A stretch of DNA of 64,000 nt from Leptolyngbya sp. Cla-17 (GCF_016807185.1 NZ_JAEVYN010000002.1:1609680-1673679); one strand, 5' to 3'; positions 27,236 to 36,598 are shown, numbered from the stretch's first letter. Made by a program: numbers and translations. The notes: generated by a model not told the origin, from the sequence alone.

Positions 27236-27937
27236 CTACTTGCATTTCAGAGAATTAAAAACAGTATTAGAGGTTTGCTTCGCGTTTAGCCCGATCGCGG
27301 TCACTGTTACTTGACGTTTACTATTCTCAAACGTCGCGATCGCGTCATATTTAGCTGCCGGGATACCTGGAAGCTGCTCGCTCAAAATAAGCTCACCCGT
27401 TTGAATCCGAACGGGCACCACAGAACCACAGAATTTCCTGTCTTCGATTGTTTCAGTGGTTGCCCGAAAATCTTCTCCAGAGCGGTAAGAGAAAGAAAAA
27501 TCAGGCGACGAAAAAAGATCGTAAGGATCAGTAGGTTTAGCAGCATAAACATCAGGAACAACCACGCTACCAACGGGAGTTTCCACATCTAGCGGCACTC
27601 TAGCAATAAATAACTCAACCCCTTTGAGTTCTGCCAATTTGGCGGGTGAGACTAAGTTGCCATCCCTAGGAAATCCAGGGCTAGTGACGATCGCCACCTT
27701 TGCCCCGCCAAAATTTGACCCAAACGCTCCTTGGGCACCCCCCGGAATTTGATAATCCATCAGGCTACGGGCAATCAAAGTCGCCCGCTGAGGATTAGCC
27801 GCATTACTAAAAAATTTGTAGACCAACCCCGCTGTCCCAATCGCCACCAGGGAAACGCCAGCTAAGGCGATCGCGATCGTTTCCCAGATGGTAACGGAAT
27901 ACTGGGATTGCACTGGTTTATCTGCCGCATCGGTCAT
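27236..27937 (-). CDS. Membrane-anchored hypothetical protein
   Basis: 233 residues from ATG 27937. A short cytoplasmic start is followed by one membrane helix (ETIAIALAGVSLVAIGTAGL) and an extracytoplasmic domain. That domain has regular beta-type segments (AKVAIVTSPGFPRDG, VELFIARVPLDVETPVGSVV) and ends in SLKCK. No family is recognised. It lies 177 bp downstream of ilvC on the same strand, separated by a repeat-rich spacer. Confidence 0.55.
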   Translation of the reverse strand: MTDAADKPVQSQYSVTIWETIAIALAGVSLVAIGTAGLVYKFFSNAANPQRATLIARSLMDYQIPGGAQGAFGSNFGGAKVAIVTSPGFPRDGNLVSPAKLAELKGVELFIARVPLDVETPVGSVVVPDVYAAKPTDPYDLFSSPDFSFSYRSGEDFRATTETIEDRKFCGSVVPVRIQTGELILSEQLPGIPAAKYDAIATFENSKRQVTVTAIGLNAKQTSNTVFNSLKCK

Positions 27938-27964
27938 GAAACTAAGCCTTGCTCTTGGATAACG

Positions 27965-28110
27965 AGGGAAAGTGCGAAGTGCGGAAAGAAACGTACGGAG
28001 TGCGGAGTTTAAAGTACGGAGTGTGAACTGTAGAGTTTAGGTTTATGACTTCTCTGTTCTGCTCTGCTCCCTATCTTATAGACTCCGTACTCCCAACCCC
28101 TTACTCTATA
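27965..28110. repeat. Heptamer-type short repeats (STRR-like)
   Basis: This spacer contains runs of GTGCGGA, GTACGGA and GAGTGCGGAGT in one orientation, and CTCCGTACTCCCAAC in the other. Such short heptamer repeats are common intergenic elements in filamentous cyanobacteria. Similar sequence occurs at about 30693-30750, 32935-33000, 40861-40880 and 61125-61190. Confidence 0.55.
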
Positions 28111-28114
28111 ATTC

Positions 28115-29110
28115 TTATGCCTTCTTCAACCAGCTAAACATAGCGCGCAGATCTTTGCCCACTTCTTCAATTGGGTGTTCCGCTTCACGGCGGCGCATGG
28201 CGGTAAACCCTGGCTTGCCAGCCTGATTTTCCAGCACGAATTCCCGCGCAAACTGCCCGTTTTGAATTTCCAGCAGAATTTTCTTCATCTCAGCACGTGT
28301 TTCATTGGTGACAATGCGAGGACCACGGGTGAGATCGCCATATTCTGCGGTGTTGGAAATGCTGTCACGCATTTTTGCCAGTCCACCTTCCACAATCAAG
28401 TCCACAATCAGCTTCACTTCATGCAGACACTCAAAGTACGCCAGTTCGGGCTGATAGCCAGCATCCACCAAGGTTTCAAATCCGGCTTTAATCAGCTCAC
28501 TTAAACCACCGCACAGTACAACCTGTTCACCAAATAAATCGGTTTCGGTTTCTTCGCGGAAGGTGGTTTCCAACACGCCTGCGCGGGTGCCACCAATGCC
28601 TTTTGCATAGGCCATCGCGCGATCGCGTGCCTGACCGGATGCATCTTGATACACCGCAAACAGCGCCGGAACGCCTTCACCCTGCTCATAAGTGCGGCGC
28701 ACGAGATGACCTGGACCTTTGGGAGCCACCATCACCACATCCACATGGCTAGGAGGCACGACTTGGGCAAAGTGAATGTTAAAGCCGTGGGCAAATGCCA
28801 GCACCTTTCCTTCGGTCAAATTTGGCTCAATTTCTTGCTTATAAACGGTCTTCTGCACTTCATCAGGCAGCAGAATCATGATGAAATCTGCCTGTTTAGA
28901 GGCTTCATCCACGCTCAAAACGGGTATTCCGGCATCCTTGGCTTTGCCAGCAGATTTACTGCCGGGATACAAGCCCACAATCACGTTGATGCCGCTGTCT
29001 TTCAAATTCAATGCGTGGGCGTGTCCTTGGGAACCATAGCCGATAATGGCAACGGTCTTGCCCGATAACAGATCCAAGTTGGCATCTGCGTCATAATACA
29101 TTCGCGCCAT
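28115..29110 (-). CDS. ilvC: Ketol-acid reductoisomerase (NADP+)
   Basis: 331 residues from ATG 29110, the class I (short) form. The Rossmann motif is GYGSQGHAHALNLKDSG (24-40). Further motifs are PDEVQKTVY, HGFNIHF and MVAPKGPGHLVR. The Mg-binding knotted C-terminal domain includes GEQVVLCGGLSELIKAGFE and YFECLHEVKLIVDL. The enzyme isomerises and reduces acetolactate or acetohydroxybutyrate in valine, leucine and isoleucine synthesis. Confidence 0.96.
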   Translation of the reverse strand: MARMYYDADANLDLLSGKTVAIIGYGSQGHAHALNLKDSGINVIVGLYPGSKSAGKAKDAGIPVLSVDEASKQADFIMILLPDEVQKTVYKQEIEPNLTEGKVLAFAHGFNIHFAQVVPPSHVDVVMVAPKGPGHLVRRTYEQGEGVPALFAVYQDASGQARDRAMAYAKGIGGTRAGVLETTFREETETDLFGEQVVLCGGLSELIKAGFETLVDAGYQPELAYFECLHEVKLIVDLIVEGGLAKMRDSISNTAEYGDLTRGPRIVTNETRAEMKKILLEIQNGQFAREFVLENQAGKPGFTAMRRREAEHPIEEVGKDLRAMFSWLKKA

Positions 29111-29236
29111 GATGGGGTATCTCCTTGCGGCTTCGTAATTCCGTGCAAACTTTTGATCTTACCAAAGGTCTTTGCCGTCTACGCATTATTTTGGCTTTTC
29201 GATAGAGTCAGAGAAAAGAGCGTCCAGAGTAAAGCA

Positions 29237-29737
29237 ATGAAAAGCCGTGCTAGACAGTTTTTGCAAATGATCTGTGTGCTGAGTCTCCTACTGAGCTTTA
29301 GCCCTCCGGCGATCGCGTCGGTGCACACTTACCCTGAAAGTGATAACTACACGATGTTTCGATCGCTGCAAACCCTGCGAGATCAAAGCGATCGAGCTTG
29401 GCAATTCGTTTTGTTCAAGCGGGTTCATGGGGGACAGGTGGAAAGTATTCATCTGCGCGTTGTGGGTTTTCCTGGTTCCGGGGAACTGGAACATCCGGCA
29501 GATTTGCAAATTACCAGTCCGCAGCAAACTTGGATGGCTACCGATACCTTGCCGCAGATCTCGCCATTTCCTACAAATGTGGGTGAATACGATGCCCTGG
29601 ATGTCGTTACCGGGTTGACATCAGACGCACCGTTAAAGCTAGAATTGCCTGCTGTTAAAAGCAAGGTTGCGATCGCTGTGCCGCCGTTTGTGGTGAAAGA
29701 ATGGCGCAGGGTTGCCGCTATGTGGCAAAACCCTTAA
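29237..29737 (+). CDS. DUF3122 secreted protein
   Basis: 166 residues from ATG 29237, chosen because it gives a compact signal peptide (LQMICVLSLLLSFSPPAIAS); the frame itself is open from 29153. The mature part begins near VHTYPESDNYTMFRSLQTLRDQSDRAWQFVLFK. It continues with the beta-rich RVVGFPGSGELEHPADLQI sequence of cyanobacterial DUF3122 proteins. Their function is unknown; a lumenal or periplasmic place is likely. It is divergent from ilvC and convergent with the hydrolase gene. Confidence 0.7.
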   Translation: MKSRARQFLQMICVLSLLLSFSPPAIASVHTYPESDNYTMFRSLQTLRDQSDRAWQFVLFKRVHGGQVESIHLRVVGFPGSGELEHPADLQITSPQQTWMATDTLPQISPFPTNVGEYDALDVVTGLTSDAPLKLELPAVKSKVAIAVPPFVVKEWRRVAAMWQNP

Positions 29738-29749
29738 ATGGTAAAGCCC

Positions 29750-30640
29750 TCAAAGCGCACTCACCCACGATCGCAGCAGCTCATTCACCTGATCAGGAAC
29801 CTCATCATGGGGACAATGCCCTGCCTGCAAGTAATATTCCGTCAACTGCGGATAGTACTCACGAAACTTGGCACCGCGATCGCGCGCATTAATCCACGGA
29901 TCACCCTCACCCCACAGCATTAATAACGGACAAGTCAACTGACCGAGCAGCACATCCACCTTCTCACCTTGGGGCGTACGAAAGACCGATGCAAAAACCT
30001 TCGGCGCACCCGGATCGCAAGAAGGCTGATAGATTTCCTCCACCAGGCGGTCAGTCACGGCGCTCTGGTCGAGATACACCTTTTCTAGCGTTCTGCGAAT
30101 CAAAAACTTTTGCCGCACATATTGAAATAGCAAGTAGCTTGCCCAGTCTTGCTGAAACAAACTGCGTATGACCGCACCCATCACTTCCCGAACCGGATCA
30201 GGTTTGGGCGGGGTAGCTTTCAAGTCAGTAAACGGTCCCGCACTGTTCACTAACACCAACCCAGCCGCAGAAGTCGGACGCTGACTTGCCACACATAACG
30301 CTGCATAGCCACCCAGCGAATTACCCACCAGCACCGCAGGTTGACCCATCACCTCAGTCACAAAGTCGTGCAGTTGATCGCGCCAGAGATCGCCGCTATA
30401 TTGCCAGTCAGGTTTTGCCGATCGCCCAAACCCCAGTAAGTCGATCGCCCACACCTCAAATTCGTCGCTTAACCCAACAACATTTTTACGCCAGTGATCG
30501 GTCGAGGCACCGAAGCCGTGAATCAGTAGCAAAGGCGGGCGATCACTGTGTCGTTCTCCCGCCTTCACGTAATAAATCTGCTGACCCCGCCATTCCCAAA
30601 ACTGCCCCGGCACCGCCACTGCTGATTCCATCACCCGCAT
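29750..30640 (-). CDS. Alpha/beta-fold hydrolase
   Basis: 296 residues from ATG 30640. It is a standard alpha/beta hydrolase: oxyanion HGFGASTDHW (41-50), nucleophile S108 in VGNSLGGYAALCVA, the acid in WGEGDPWI, and the histidine in QAGHCPHDEVPD. It resembles the epoxide-hydrolase/pheophytinase branch common in cyanobacteria and plastids, but the substrate cannot be named. There is no signal peptide. A ferritin-like gene lies 92 bp upstream on the same strand. Confidence 0.85.
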   Translation of the reverse strand: MRVMESAVAVPGQFWEWRGQQIYYVKAGERHSDRPPLLLIHGFGASTDHWRKNVVGLSDEFEVWAIDLLGFGRSAKPDWQYSGDLWRDQLHDFVTEVMGQPAVLVGNSLGGYAALCVASQRPTSAAGLVLVNSAGPFTDLKATPPKPDPVREVMGAVIRSLFQQDWASYLLFQYVRQKFLIRRTLEKVYLDQSAVTDRLVEEIYQPSCDPGAPKVFASVFRTPQGEKVDVLLGQLTCPLLMLWGEGDPWINARDRGAKFREYYPQLTEYYLQAGHCPHDEVPDQVNELLRSWVSAL

Positions 30641-30732
30641 ACGTTACAAACCTTAATAATTCCCTTTTATTTTACCGCAGCAGCTTTGGAAACATGGCGA
30701 ACTCCGCACCCCGAACTCCTGATCCCGCACTC

Positions 30733-31494
30733 CTAACCCCCAACTCCCACCAACTCTGGAGTCGCTTCAGCTCGATCGAGCATTCCTTCTTGCGTTAGGT
30801 CAGGCATTTTGCCTCCTTTTTGCAGGAAACCACCCACCATAGCGATTAGGGCATTGACTTTGCGGGTGCGCCACAGATCGATCGCCTCATCCACCACCGC
30901 CGGAGACAACTGCCGCTCCAGCGCTTCTCGCAGATAGGCAGCGTGTCCAGTTTCATCTTGGGCAACACTGAGAATGCCTTTTTTCAAATTGACACTGGCG
31001 GGCTCGGTTTCAGGTAAGGCATTTGCCATCCGAACAAAGTCTTTGCTGGCATCTAGTTCAAGGATGTAAGTGCTGGCAAAAAATACGGTCCAATCAATGT
31101 TTTCGGGTTTTAGTTCTTCACTGGAGTAATCGCTGAAATAAGCCTCAAAAAATGGGCTGCGGCGACGTTCATCCGGCGTTCCATCAGTTGTCGTTTGTGG
31201 AATAGATTTGAAGTCAATCAGTTGCTTATTTAACTGCTTCAACGCATGGGCAAAAATTTGACCATGGCGACGCTCATCCGTGGCGTGACGAGCCAGCCGT
31301 TCTGCCAGCCAAGCGTCTCCTTCGGCAGCAGCCCGCGCACCAAGCGCTTCTAGAAAAGGAACAGAACCAGATTCTGCCATTTGCAGGGCTGCAAGCGTGT
31401 TGGGGCGAGTTTGCAAATCGCGCATGTTCCGGGCAGAAATGTAGGCAGATGCACCAGAGCCAAGAATATGAAGCAGTTGGGTCGAAAGATTCAT
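30733..31494 (-). CDS. Ferritin-like di-iron protein
   Basis: 253 residues from ATG 31494. It is a four-helix type protein with paired carboxylate/histidine motifs: ESGSVPFLEALG, HATDERRHGQIF, FFASTYILELDASKDF and AQDETGHAAYL. The two E/DExxH motifs suggest a di-iron site, as in rubrerythrin or MiaE-like oxygenases. The substrate is unknown. A Pro/Gly-rich tail ends the protein near a block of short CTCC-type repeats. It may be cotranscribed with the hydrolase. Confidence 0.75.
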   Translation of the reverse strand: MNLSTQLLHILGSGASAYISARNMRDLQTRPNTLAALQMAESGSVPFLEALGARAAAEGDAWLAERLARHATDERRHGQIFAHALKQLNKQLIDFKSIPQTTTDGTPDERRRSPFFEAYFSDYSSEELKPENIDWTVFFASTYILELDASKDFVRMANALPETEPASVNLKKGILSVAQDETGHAAYLREALERQLSPAVVDEAIDLWRTRKVNALIAMVGGFLQKGGKMPDLTQEGMLDRAEATPELVGVGG

Positions 31495-31828
31495 AAAATA
31501 GTTGCTTAGGAACGTACAGGCGAGATCCTAACGTCATTTCACAACTTGAGCCGTACAGAACCCGACTATTTTTACACCAATTTTAAGTCGGTCAATTCTA
31601 AGCGGTGACTTGTATTGCCGGACTTTTTAAAGTGGTACTGGATTTTTGAACTAGCCGTATCCAGCGTCAAAAAAGTTATAGCTGTCTAGAGAAAATCTGG
31701 CTACAGTTTATGAGGATGGTTGCGGTTGGCCTTGAGTCAGACAAAAAGGCAATTTCAAGAATTTTTCAGGCTCGTTGAACCAAGATTTATCAGGTCGCGA
31801 TCGCAACTTCATTCGGGGAAACCATTTA

Positions 31829-33448
31829 ATGCGTCTGTTCACAACCCTATCTGGCTTACGCTGCTACTTGGAATCCTATCGTTTTAGGCGGCATGACCTG
31901 GAGCCAGTCAGCGATTCCGATAGTTGGAAAATGCCCCTAGAAATTGGTTTTGTGCCTACCATGGGCGCTCTTCACGCAGGGCATCTCAGTCTCATTCAGC
32001 GCGCCCGTCGAGAGAATAAAATTGTTGTCGTCAGCATTTTTATAAATCCACTGCAATTTGGACCCACTGAAGACTTGCAGCGCTATCCCCGCACCTTAAA
32101 ACAAGACCAAATTCTCTGCGAACAAGCCAACGTCGATGCTTTATTTGTGCCCAATGCAGAAGAAATGGGAGCAGCATCTACTTCCCTGACTCAGGTGCTT
32201 CCTCCTTTAGCGATGACTAGCGAACTCTGCGGACGTTCTAGAGAGGGGCATTTTCAAGGCGTAGCAACAATTGTGACTAAACTGCTGAATATAGTGCAGC
32301 CGACTCGTGCTTATTTTGGACAGAAAGATGCCCAACAGCTTGCCATCATTCGCCAATTGGTTAAGGATCTGAACTTGCCTGTAGAAATTGTGGCGTGTGC
32401 GATCGCCCGTGAATCCAGCGGACTTGCTCTCAGTTCTCGCAATCAGTATTTAACTGACACTCAACGAGAGCAAGCGGCTACCATTTATCGGGCATTGCAG
32501 CAAGCGACCCACGCCTTTCAAGCTGGAGAGCGATTAGGTAGTAAACTAATCGGGGCGGTTAAGGCAGTGTTAACAACTGCACCCGATCTGATCCCCGAAT
32601 ACGTTGAACTGGTTCACCCAATGACTATGACTCCCCTAACCCAAATTGAGGACACAGGCTTATTAGCAGTGGGAGCCCGGATTGGCTCCACTCGCCTAAT
32701 CGACAATGTGCTGCTGAGCGATCGCAAACCAATCGTGGCGATTGATGGACCCGCTGGAGCCGGAAAATCTACTGTAGCAAGACAGGTCGCCCAAAACCTC
32801 GGTTTGTTTTATCTCGACACCGGAGCCATGTATCGTGCTTTCACCTGGCTCGTCATGCAGTCAGGGATCGCTCTTGACGACGAACCCGCGATCGCTGAAC
32901 TGGTCAGCCAGTGTCACATTGAGTTTAGGGATCAGGAGTCAGGGATGAGGGGTCAAGAGGGAGAAAACAACACTCCACACTCTGCACTCCGCACTCTCTC
33001 CATTTTCGTCAATGGGCAAGAAGTTACTCAAGCGATTCGCAGCCTAGAAGTCACTTCCCAAGTTTCTACGATCGCCGCTCAATCTGCGGTTCGTTGGGCG
33101 TTGGTACGGCAACAGCAACTCTATGGCAAGCAAGGTGGAATTGTGGTCGAAGGGCGAGATATTGGCACCAATGTGTTTCCCGACGCAGAACTGAAGATTT
33201 TTCTGACTGCGTCTGTGCAAGAGCGTGCCCGTCGTCGCCAGCGCGATTTACAAAATCAGGGCATGGGTGATGTCAGCCTAGATGAGTTGGAGCAGACAAT
33301 TTGCGATCGCGATCGTAAAGACAGCACTCGCGCTCTTGCCCCCCTGTGCAAAGCCGACGACGCGATCGAACTCATCACCGACGGCTTGACGATTCAAGCG
33401 GTCATCGATCAGATTGTTGAACAATACAATGCCGCCATCAACTTGTAG
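31829..33448 (+). CDS. panC/cmk: Pantothenate synthetase / cytidylate kinase fusion
   Basis: 539 residues from ATG 31829; a TTG 18 codons upstream is less likely. Residues 1-295 are PanC (FVPTMGALHAGHLSLIQ with H49 and H52; FINPLQFGPTEDL; FGQKDAQQ). Residues 300-539 are CMP kinase (P-loop AIDGPAGAGKSTVARQV at 304-320; VVEGRDIGT; TASVQERARRRQRDL). This fusion of pantothenate synthesis with CMP phosphorylation is usual in cyanobacteria. An insert of about 20 residues in the kinase part (near residues 370-392) is encoded by heptamer-repeat DNA. Confidence 0.95.
   Translation: MRLFTTLSGLRCYLESYRFRRHDLEPVSDSDSWKMPLEIGFVPTMGALHAGHLSLIQRARRENKIVVVSIFINPLQFGPTEDLQRYPRTLKQDQILCEQANVDALFVPNAEEMGAASTSLTQVLPPLAMTSELCGRSREGHFQGVATIVTKLLNIVQPTRAYFGQKDAQQLAIIRQLVKDLNLPVEIVACAIARESSGLALSSRNQYLTDTQREQAATIYRALQQATHAFQAGERLGSKLIGAVKAVLTTAPDLIPEYVELVHPMTMTPLTQIEDTGLLAVGARIGSTRLIDNVLLSDRKPIVAIDGPAGAGKSTVARQVAQNLGLFYLDTGAMYRAFTWLVMQSGIALDDEPAIAELVSQCHIEFRDQESGMRGQEGENNTPHSALRTLSIFVNGQEVTQAIRSLEVTSQVSTIAAQSAVRWALVRQQQLYGKQGGIVVEGRDIGTNVFPDAELKIFLTASVQERARRRQRDLQNQGMGDVSLDELEQTICDRDRKDSTRALAPLCKADDAIELITDGLTIQAVIDQIVEQYNAAINL
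32935..33000 (+). repeat. Heptamer-type repeat inside cmk
   Basis: In-frame low-complexity DNA (GGAGTCAGGGATGAGGGGTC, then ACTCCACACTCTGCACTCCG) encodes a Q/E/G then T/P/H/S-rich stretch. It lies between the family segments CHIEF and IFVNGQEVT, where other CMP kinases have a short variable loop. It matches the intergenic repeat type at 27965-28110. Confidence 0.55.
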
Positions 33449-33580
33449 GAGATTCAAGCTTGGCAAAGTCTTTATTTTGGCTATCTCCTTCCTTTTTATC
33501 TCTTTACCTATTCTCATTTGCTTTGCAATATGGTTAAGTCAGTTTTGAGCGTAGCCCCCTTATCAATTTGGTGATGTTCT

Positions 33581-34465
33581 ATGGCAAAAATCCTGTTAAC
33601 AGGCGCAAATGGACAGGTTGGAGCAGAACTAAAACAGACCTTAGCTCACCTGGGTGAATTGACTTCCATTGATCGCACCCAGTGGGATCTAGCAAACCCC
33701 GACACCATTCGCGCGATCGTGGAGCAATTGCAGCCCACTATTATCGTCAATGGGGCGGCTTACACCGCAGTGGATAAGGCAGAAAGCGAACCCGATCTGG
33801 CAACCTTGGTGAATGGCAAAGCGACTGGCATTTTGGCAGAAGCAGCGGAAAGTGTGGGAGCCGGATTAATTCACATTTCCACGGATTATGTGTTTGACGG
33901 CAAAAGCAGCAGCCCTCATCTGGAAACCGCTCCGACCAATCCCTTAGGCGTATACGGCGCTTCTAAATTGGCAGGAGAAGCGGCAATTCGATCAGCCTGT
34001 CCAAAACACATGATCATCCGCACAGCCTGGGTTTACGGCGTTCAAGGTAAGGGCAACTTTGTGAAAACGATGCTGCGGGTGGGTGCTCAACGGGATGAAC
34101 TGCGCGTTGTTACTGATCAAATTGGTGCGCCTACCTGGGCAAAGGATTTGGCACTGGCGATCGCTCACCTTGCCCCCCAACTCACCACCGAAACCGCAGG
34201 CACTTATCACTACACCAACAGTGGCGTGTGCAGTTGGTATGATTTTGCCGTCACCATTATCGAAGAAGCCCAAGCAATGGGCTTTCCGCTGCAAGTGCAG
34301 CGTGTCATCCCCATCACCACCGAAGAATATCCCCTACCCGCGCCTCGTCCCGCTTTTTCCGTCCTGTCTCTCAAAAAAATCTCTGCCCTCCTCGGCACTC
34401 ATCCTCCCCACTGGCTCGAAAGTCTCCGCAAAATGCTGATAGAACTGCAACAAGTGTCTGGTTAA
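33581..34465 (+). CDS. rfbD: dTDP-4-dehydrorhamnose reductase
   Basis: 294 residues from ATG 33581. It is an extended SDR with GANGQVG (8-14), a STDYVFDG segment and the catalytic pair Y125/K129 in VYGASKLAGE. It uses NAD(P)H for the last step of dTDP-L-rhamnose synthesis, which feeds surface polysaccharides. The other rhamnose genes (rfbA, rfbB, rfbC) are not in this window. Length is normal. Confidence 0.92.
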   Translation: MAKILLTGANGQVGAELKQTLAHLGELTSIDRTQWDLANPDTIRAIVEQLQPTIIVNGAAYTAVDKAESEPDLATLVNGKATGILAEAAESVGAGLIHISTDYVFDGKSSSPHLETAPTNPLGVYGASKLAGEAAIRSACPKHMIIRTAWVYGVQGKGNFVKTMLRVGAQRDELRVVTDQIGAPTWAKDLALAIAHLAPQLTTETAGTYHYTNSGVCSWYDFAVTIIEEAQAMGFPLQVQRVIPITTEEYPLPAPRPAFSVLSLKKISALLGTHPPHWLESLRKMLIELQQVSG

Positions 34466-34585
34466 GCTCATGTTTGAGCGCTTTGACAGCGATGTAATCA
34501 AATTGCGATCGCATTAGTATTTTCCGCGACGATTCTGGTACAACTAAACGGCTACAAATTTTTCTATATTGAATTAGGGCACTCC

Positions 34586-36295
34586 ATGAGCTATCGGATG
34601 AATCGCCGCGCCTATGCGGAAACCTTTGGACCAACCGTGGGCGATCGCGTCCGGCTCGCCGACACGGAGTTAATCATCGAAGTGGAGCAAGACTACACCA
34701 CTTACGGCGATGAGGTGAAGTTTGGTGGCGGTAAGGTGATTCGGGAAGGCATGGGACAGTCGCCAATCACCAATGCAGATGGGGCGGTAGATGCGGTGAT
34801 TACCAACGCGCTCATCCTGGATTGGTGGGGCGTTGTCAAAGCCGATGTGGGGATTAAAGATGGCAAAATTCACGCGATCGGCAAAGCGGGAAATCCTCAT
34901 ATTCAGGACAATGTGACGATTATTATTGGTCCCGGCACCGAGGCGATCGCCGGAGAGGGAATGATTCTGACAGCGGGCGGCATTGATACTCACATTCACT
35001 TCATCTGTCCTCAACAAATTGAAGTGGCGATCGCTGCTGGCATTACCACCATGATTGGCGGCGGCACCGGACCGGCAGCAGGCACCAACGCCACCACCTG
35101 CACACCGGGACCCTGGTATATGCATCGGATGTTGCAGGCTGCCGATGCCTTTCCGATGAATCTAGGCTTTTTGGGTAAAGGCAACAGCGGCAAACCAGAA
35201 GGACTTGTGGAACAGGTAGAAGCGGGGGCGATGGGATTGAAGCTGCATGAGGATTGGGGCACGACTCCAGCGGCGATCGACACTTGCCTTAGCGTTGCCG
35301 ATGAGTATGATGTGCAAGTTGCTATCCACACCGATACGCTGAATGAATCTGGCTTTGTGGAAGATACGATCGCCGCTTTCAAAAATCGTGTGATCCACAC
35401 CTATCACACCGAAGGCGCAGGCGGCGGACACGCGCCCGACATCATCAAAGTTTGCGGTCAGGCGAATGTATTGCCTTCTTCCACCAATCCCACCCGTCCT
35501 TACACAATTAACACGTTGGACGAACACCTGGATATGTTGATGGTCTGCCATCACCTCGACCCGGCGATCGCGGAAGACGTTGCCTTTGCCGAATCCCGGA
35601 TTCGTCGCGAAACTATTGCCGCCGAAGACATTTTGCATGATCTCGGTGCGTTCAGCATGATCTCCTCTGACTCTCAGGCAATGGGGCGCATCGGCGAAGT
35701 AATTATCCGCACCTGGCAAACTGGGCACAAAATGAAAGTGCAGCGGGGCAACCTCTCAGAAGATTCCAGCCGCAACGACAACTTCCGCGCCAAACGCTAT
35801 ATCGCCAAGTACACAATTAATCCCGCGATCGCTCACGGCATCGCTGACCATGTGGGCTCCGTAGAAGTGGGCAAACTCGCCGATCTTTGCCTCTGGCGAC
35901 CTGCCATGTTTGGCGTTAAACCCGAAATGGTGATCAAAGGCGGCATGATTGCCTGGGCGCAAATGGGCGATGCCAACGCCAGCATTCCCACGCCCCAACC
36001 CGTGCATATGCGCCCCATGTTTGCTAGCTATGGCGGCGCGATCGCCCACACGTCCCTCACCTTTGTGTCCAAAGCGGCGCTCAAAAAAGGGATTCCTGAT
36101 GAACTGGGCTTGCAGAAAAAAGCGATCGCGGTTTCCAACATTCGCCAACTGACCAAGCGCGACATGAAGCTCAACGATGCGCTACCCCACATGGAAGTAA
36201 ATCCCGAAACCTATGAAGTCCGTGCCGATGGGCAACTGCTCACCTGCGAACCCGCCACCATCCTCCCCATGGCACAGCGCTACTTCCTGTTTTAA
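34586..36295 (+). CDS. ureC: Urease subunit alpha
   Basis: 569 residues from ATG 34586. The nickel ligands are visible: H136 and H138 (DTHIHF), carbamylated K219 (GLKLHED), H248, H274 and D362. The flap is C321-H322-H323 (MVCHHLD). Urease hydrolyses urea to ammonia and carbamate in the cytoplasm. All key residues and the length are normal, so the enzyme should be active if the beta/gamma subunits and UreDEFG are elsewhere. None of them is adjacent here. Starts 120 bp after rfbD. Confidence 0.96.
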   Translation: MSYRMNRRAYAETFGPTVGDRVRLADTELIIEVEQDYTTYGDEVKFGGGKVIREGMGQSPITNADGAVDAVITNALILDWWGVVKADVGIKDGKIHAIGKAGNPHIQDNVTIIIGPGTEAIAGEGMILTAGGIDTHIHFICPQQIEVAIAAGITTMIGGGTGPAAGTNATTCTPGPWYMHRMLQAADAFPMNLGFLGKGNSGKPEGLVEQVEAGAMGLKLHEDWGTTPAAIDTCLSVADEYDVQVAIHTDTLNESGFVEDTIAAFKNRVIHTYHTEGAGGGHAPDIIKVCGQANVLPSSTNPTRPYTINTLDEHLDMLMVCHHLDPAIAEDVAFAESRIRRETIAAEDILHDLGAFSMISSDSQAMGRIGEVIIRTWQTGHKMKVQRGNLSEDSSRNDNFRAKRYIAKYTINPAIAHGIADHVGSVEVGKLADLCLWRPAMFGVKPEMVIKGGMIAWAQMGDANASIPTPQPVHMRPMFASYGGAIAHTSLTFVSKAALKKGIPDELGLQKKAIAVSNIRQLTKRDMKLNDALPHMEVNPETYEVRADGQLLTCEPATILPMAQRYFLF

Positions 36296-36304
36296 TTCAT
36301 GGTT

Positions 36305-36598
36305 AACGTTCTTGTTTAAAGCGGGAACGTTTTTGTTTTCAGTGAGAACGTTCCTGTTTCAGGTAGGACGATTCCTGTTTCAAATAGGAATAATGCGGGT
36401 TGAAACAGCAATCGTCTTGTTTCAAGTGAAAACACTCCTGTTTTAAGTGAGCTGGTTTCTGGTTGAAACGACACAGTTCTTGTTTTAAGCTAAAACGTTC
36501 CGGTTACAAATGAGACCGTTGCGGTTTCAAACAGGAGTTTTCCTATCCTGAACTACGACAGTTTGGTTTTAAGCAAGACAGTTCTAGTTTTGGGCAAG
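36305..36598 (+). repeat. Fourteen degenerate 21-bp tandem units
   Basis: From 36305 the sequence divides into 14 consecutive 21-base units with almost no length change. They are built on AACGTTCCTGTTTCAAGTGAG and are 50-80% alike by eye. The most constant positions are the GTT near the start and the GTTT(T/C) in the middle. The field fills the gap between ureC and the STAND gene (36296-36740). Stops occur in the frame that would code a heptad, so it is not now a gene. The remaining 140 bases show only an AT-rich leader before ATG 36741. Confidence 0.8.

Noticed and set aside
35162..35728. 188-codon minus-strand frame opposite ureC
   Set aside because: It is a shadow of the strongly conserved ureC gene, with no family features and no ribosome site.
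36213..36446. Heptad-rich small protein overlapping the ureC end (FLFQVGR-type units)
   Set aside because: It begins inside ureC in another frame, and the repeats cause the pattern in any frame.
36305..36598. CRISPR array
   Set aside because: Units are contiguous 21-mers with drift at every position; there are no constant repeats separated by unique spacers, and no cas gene is near.
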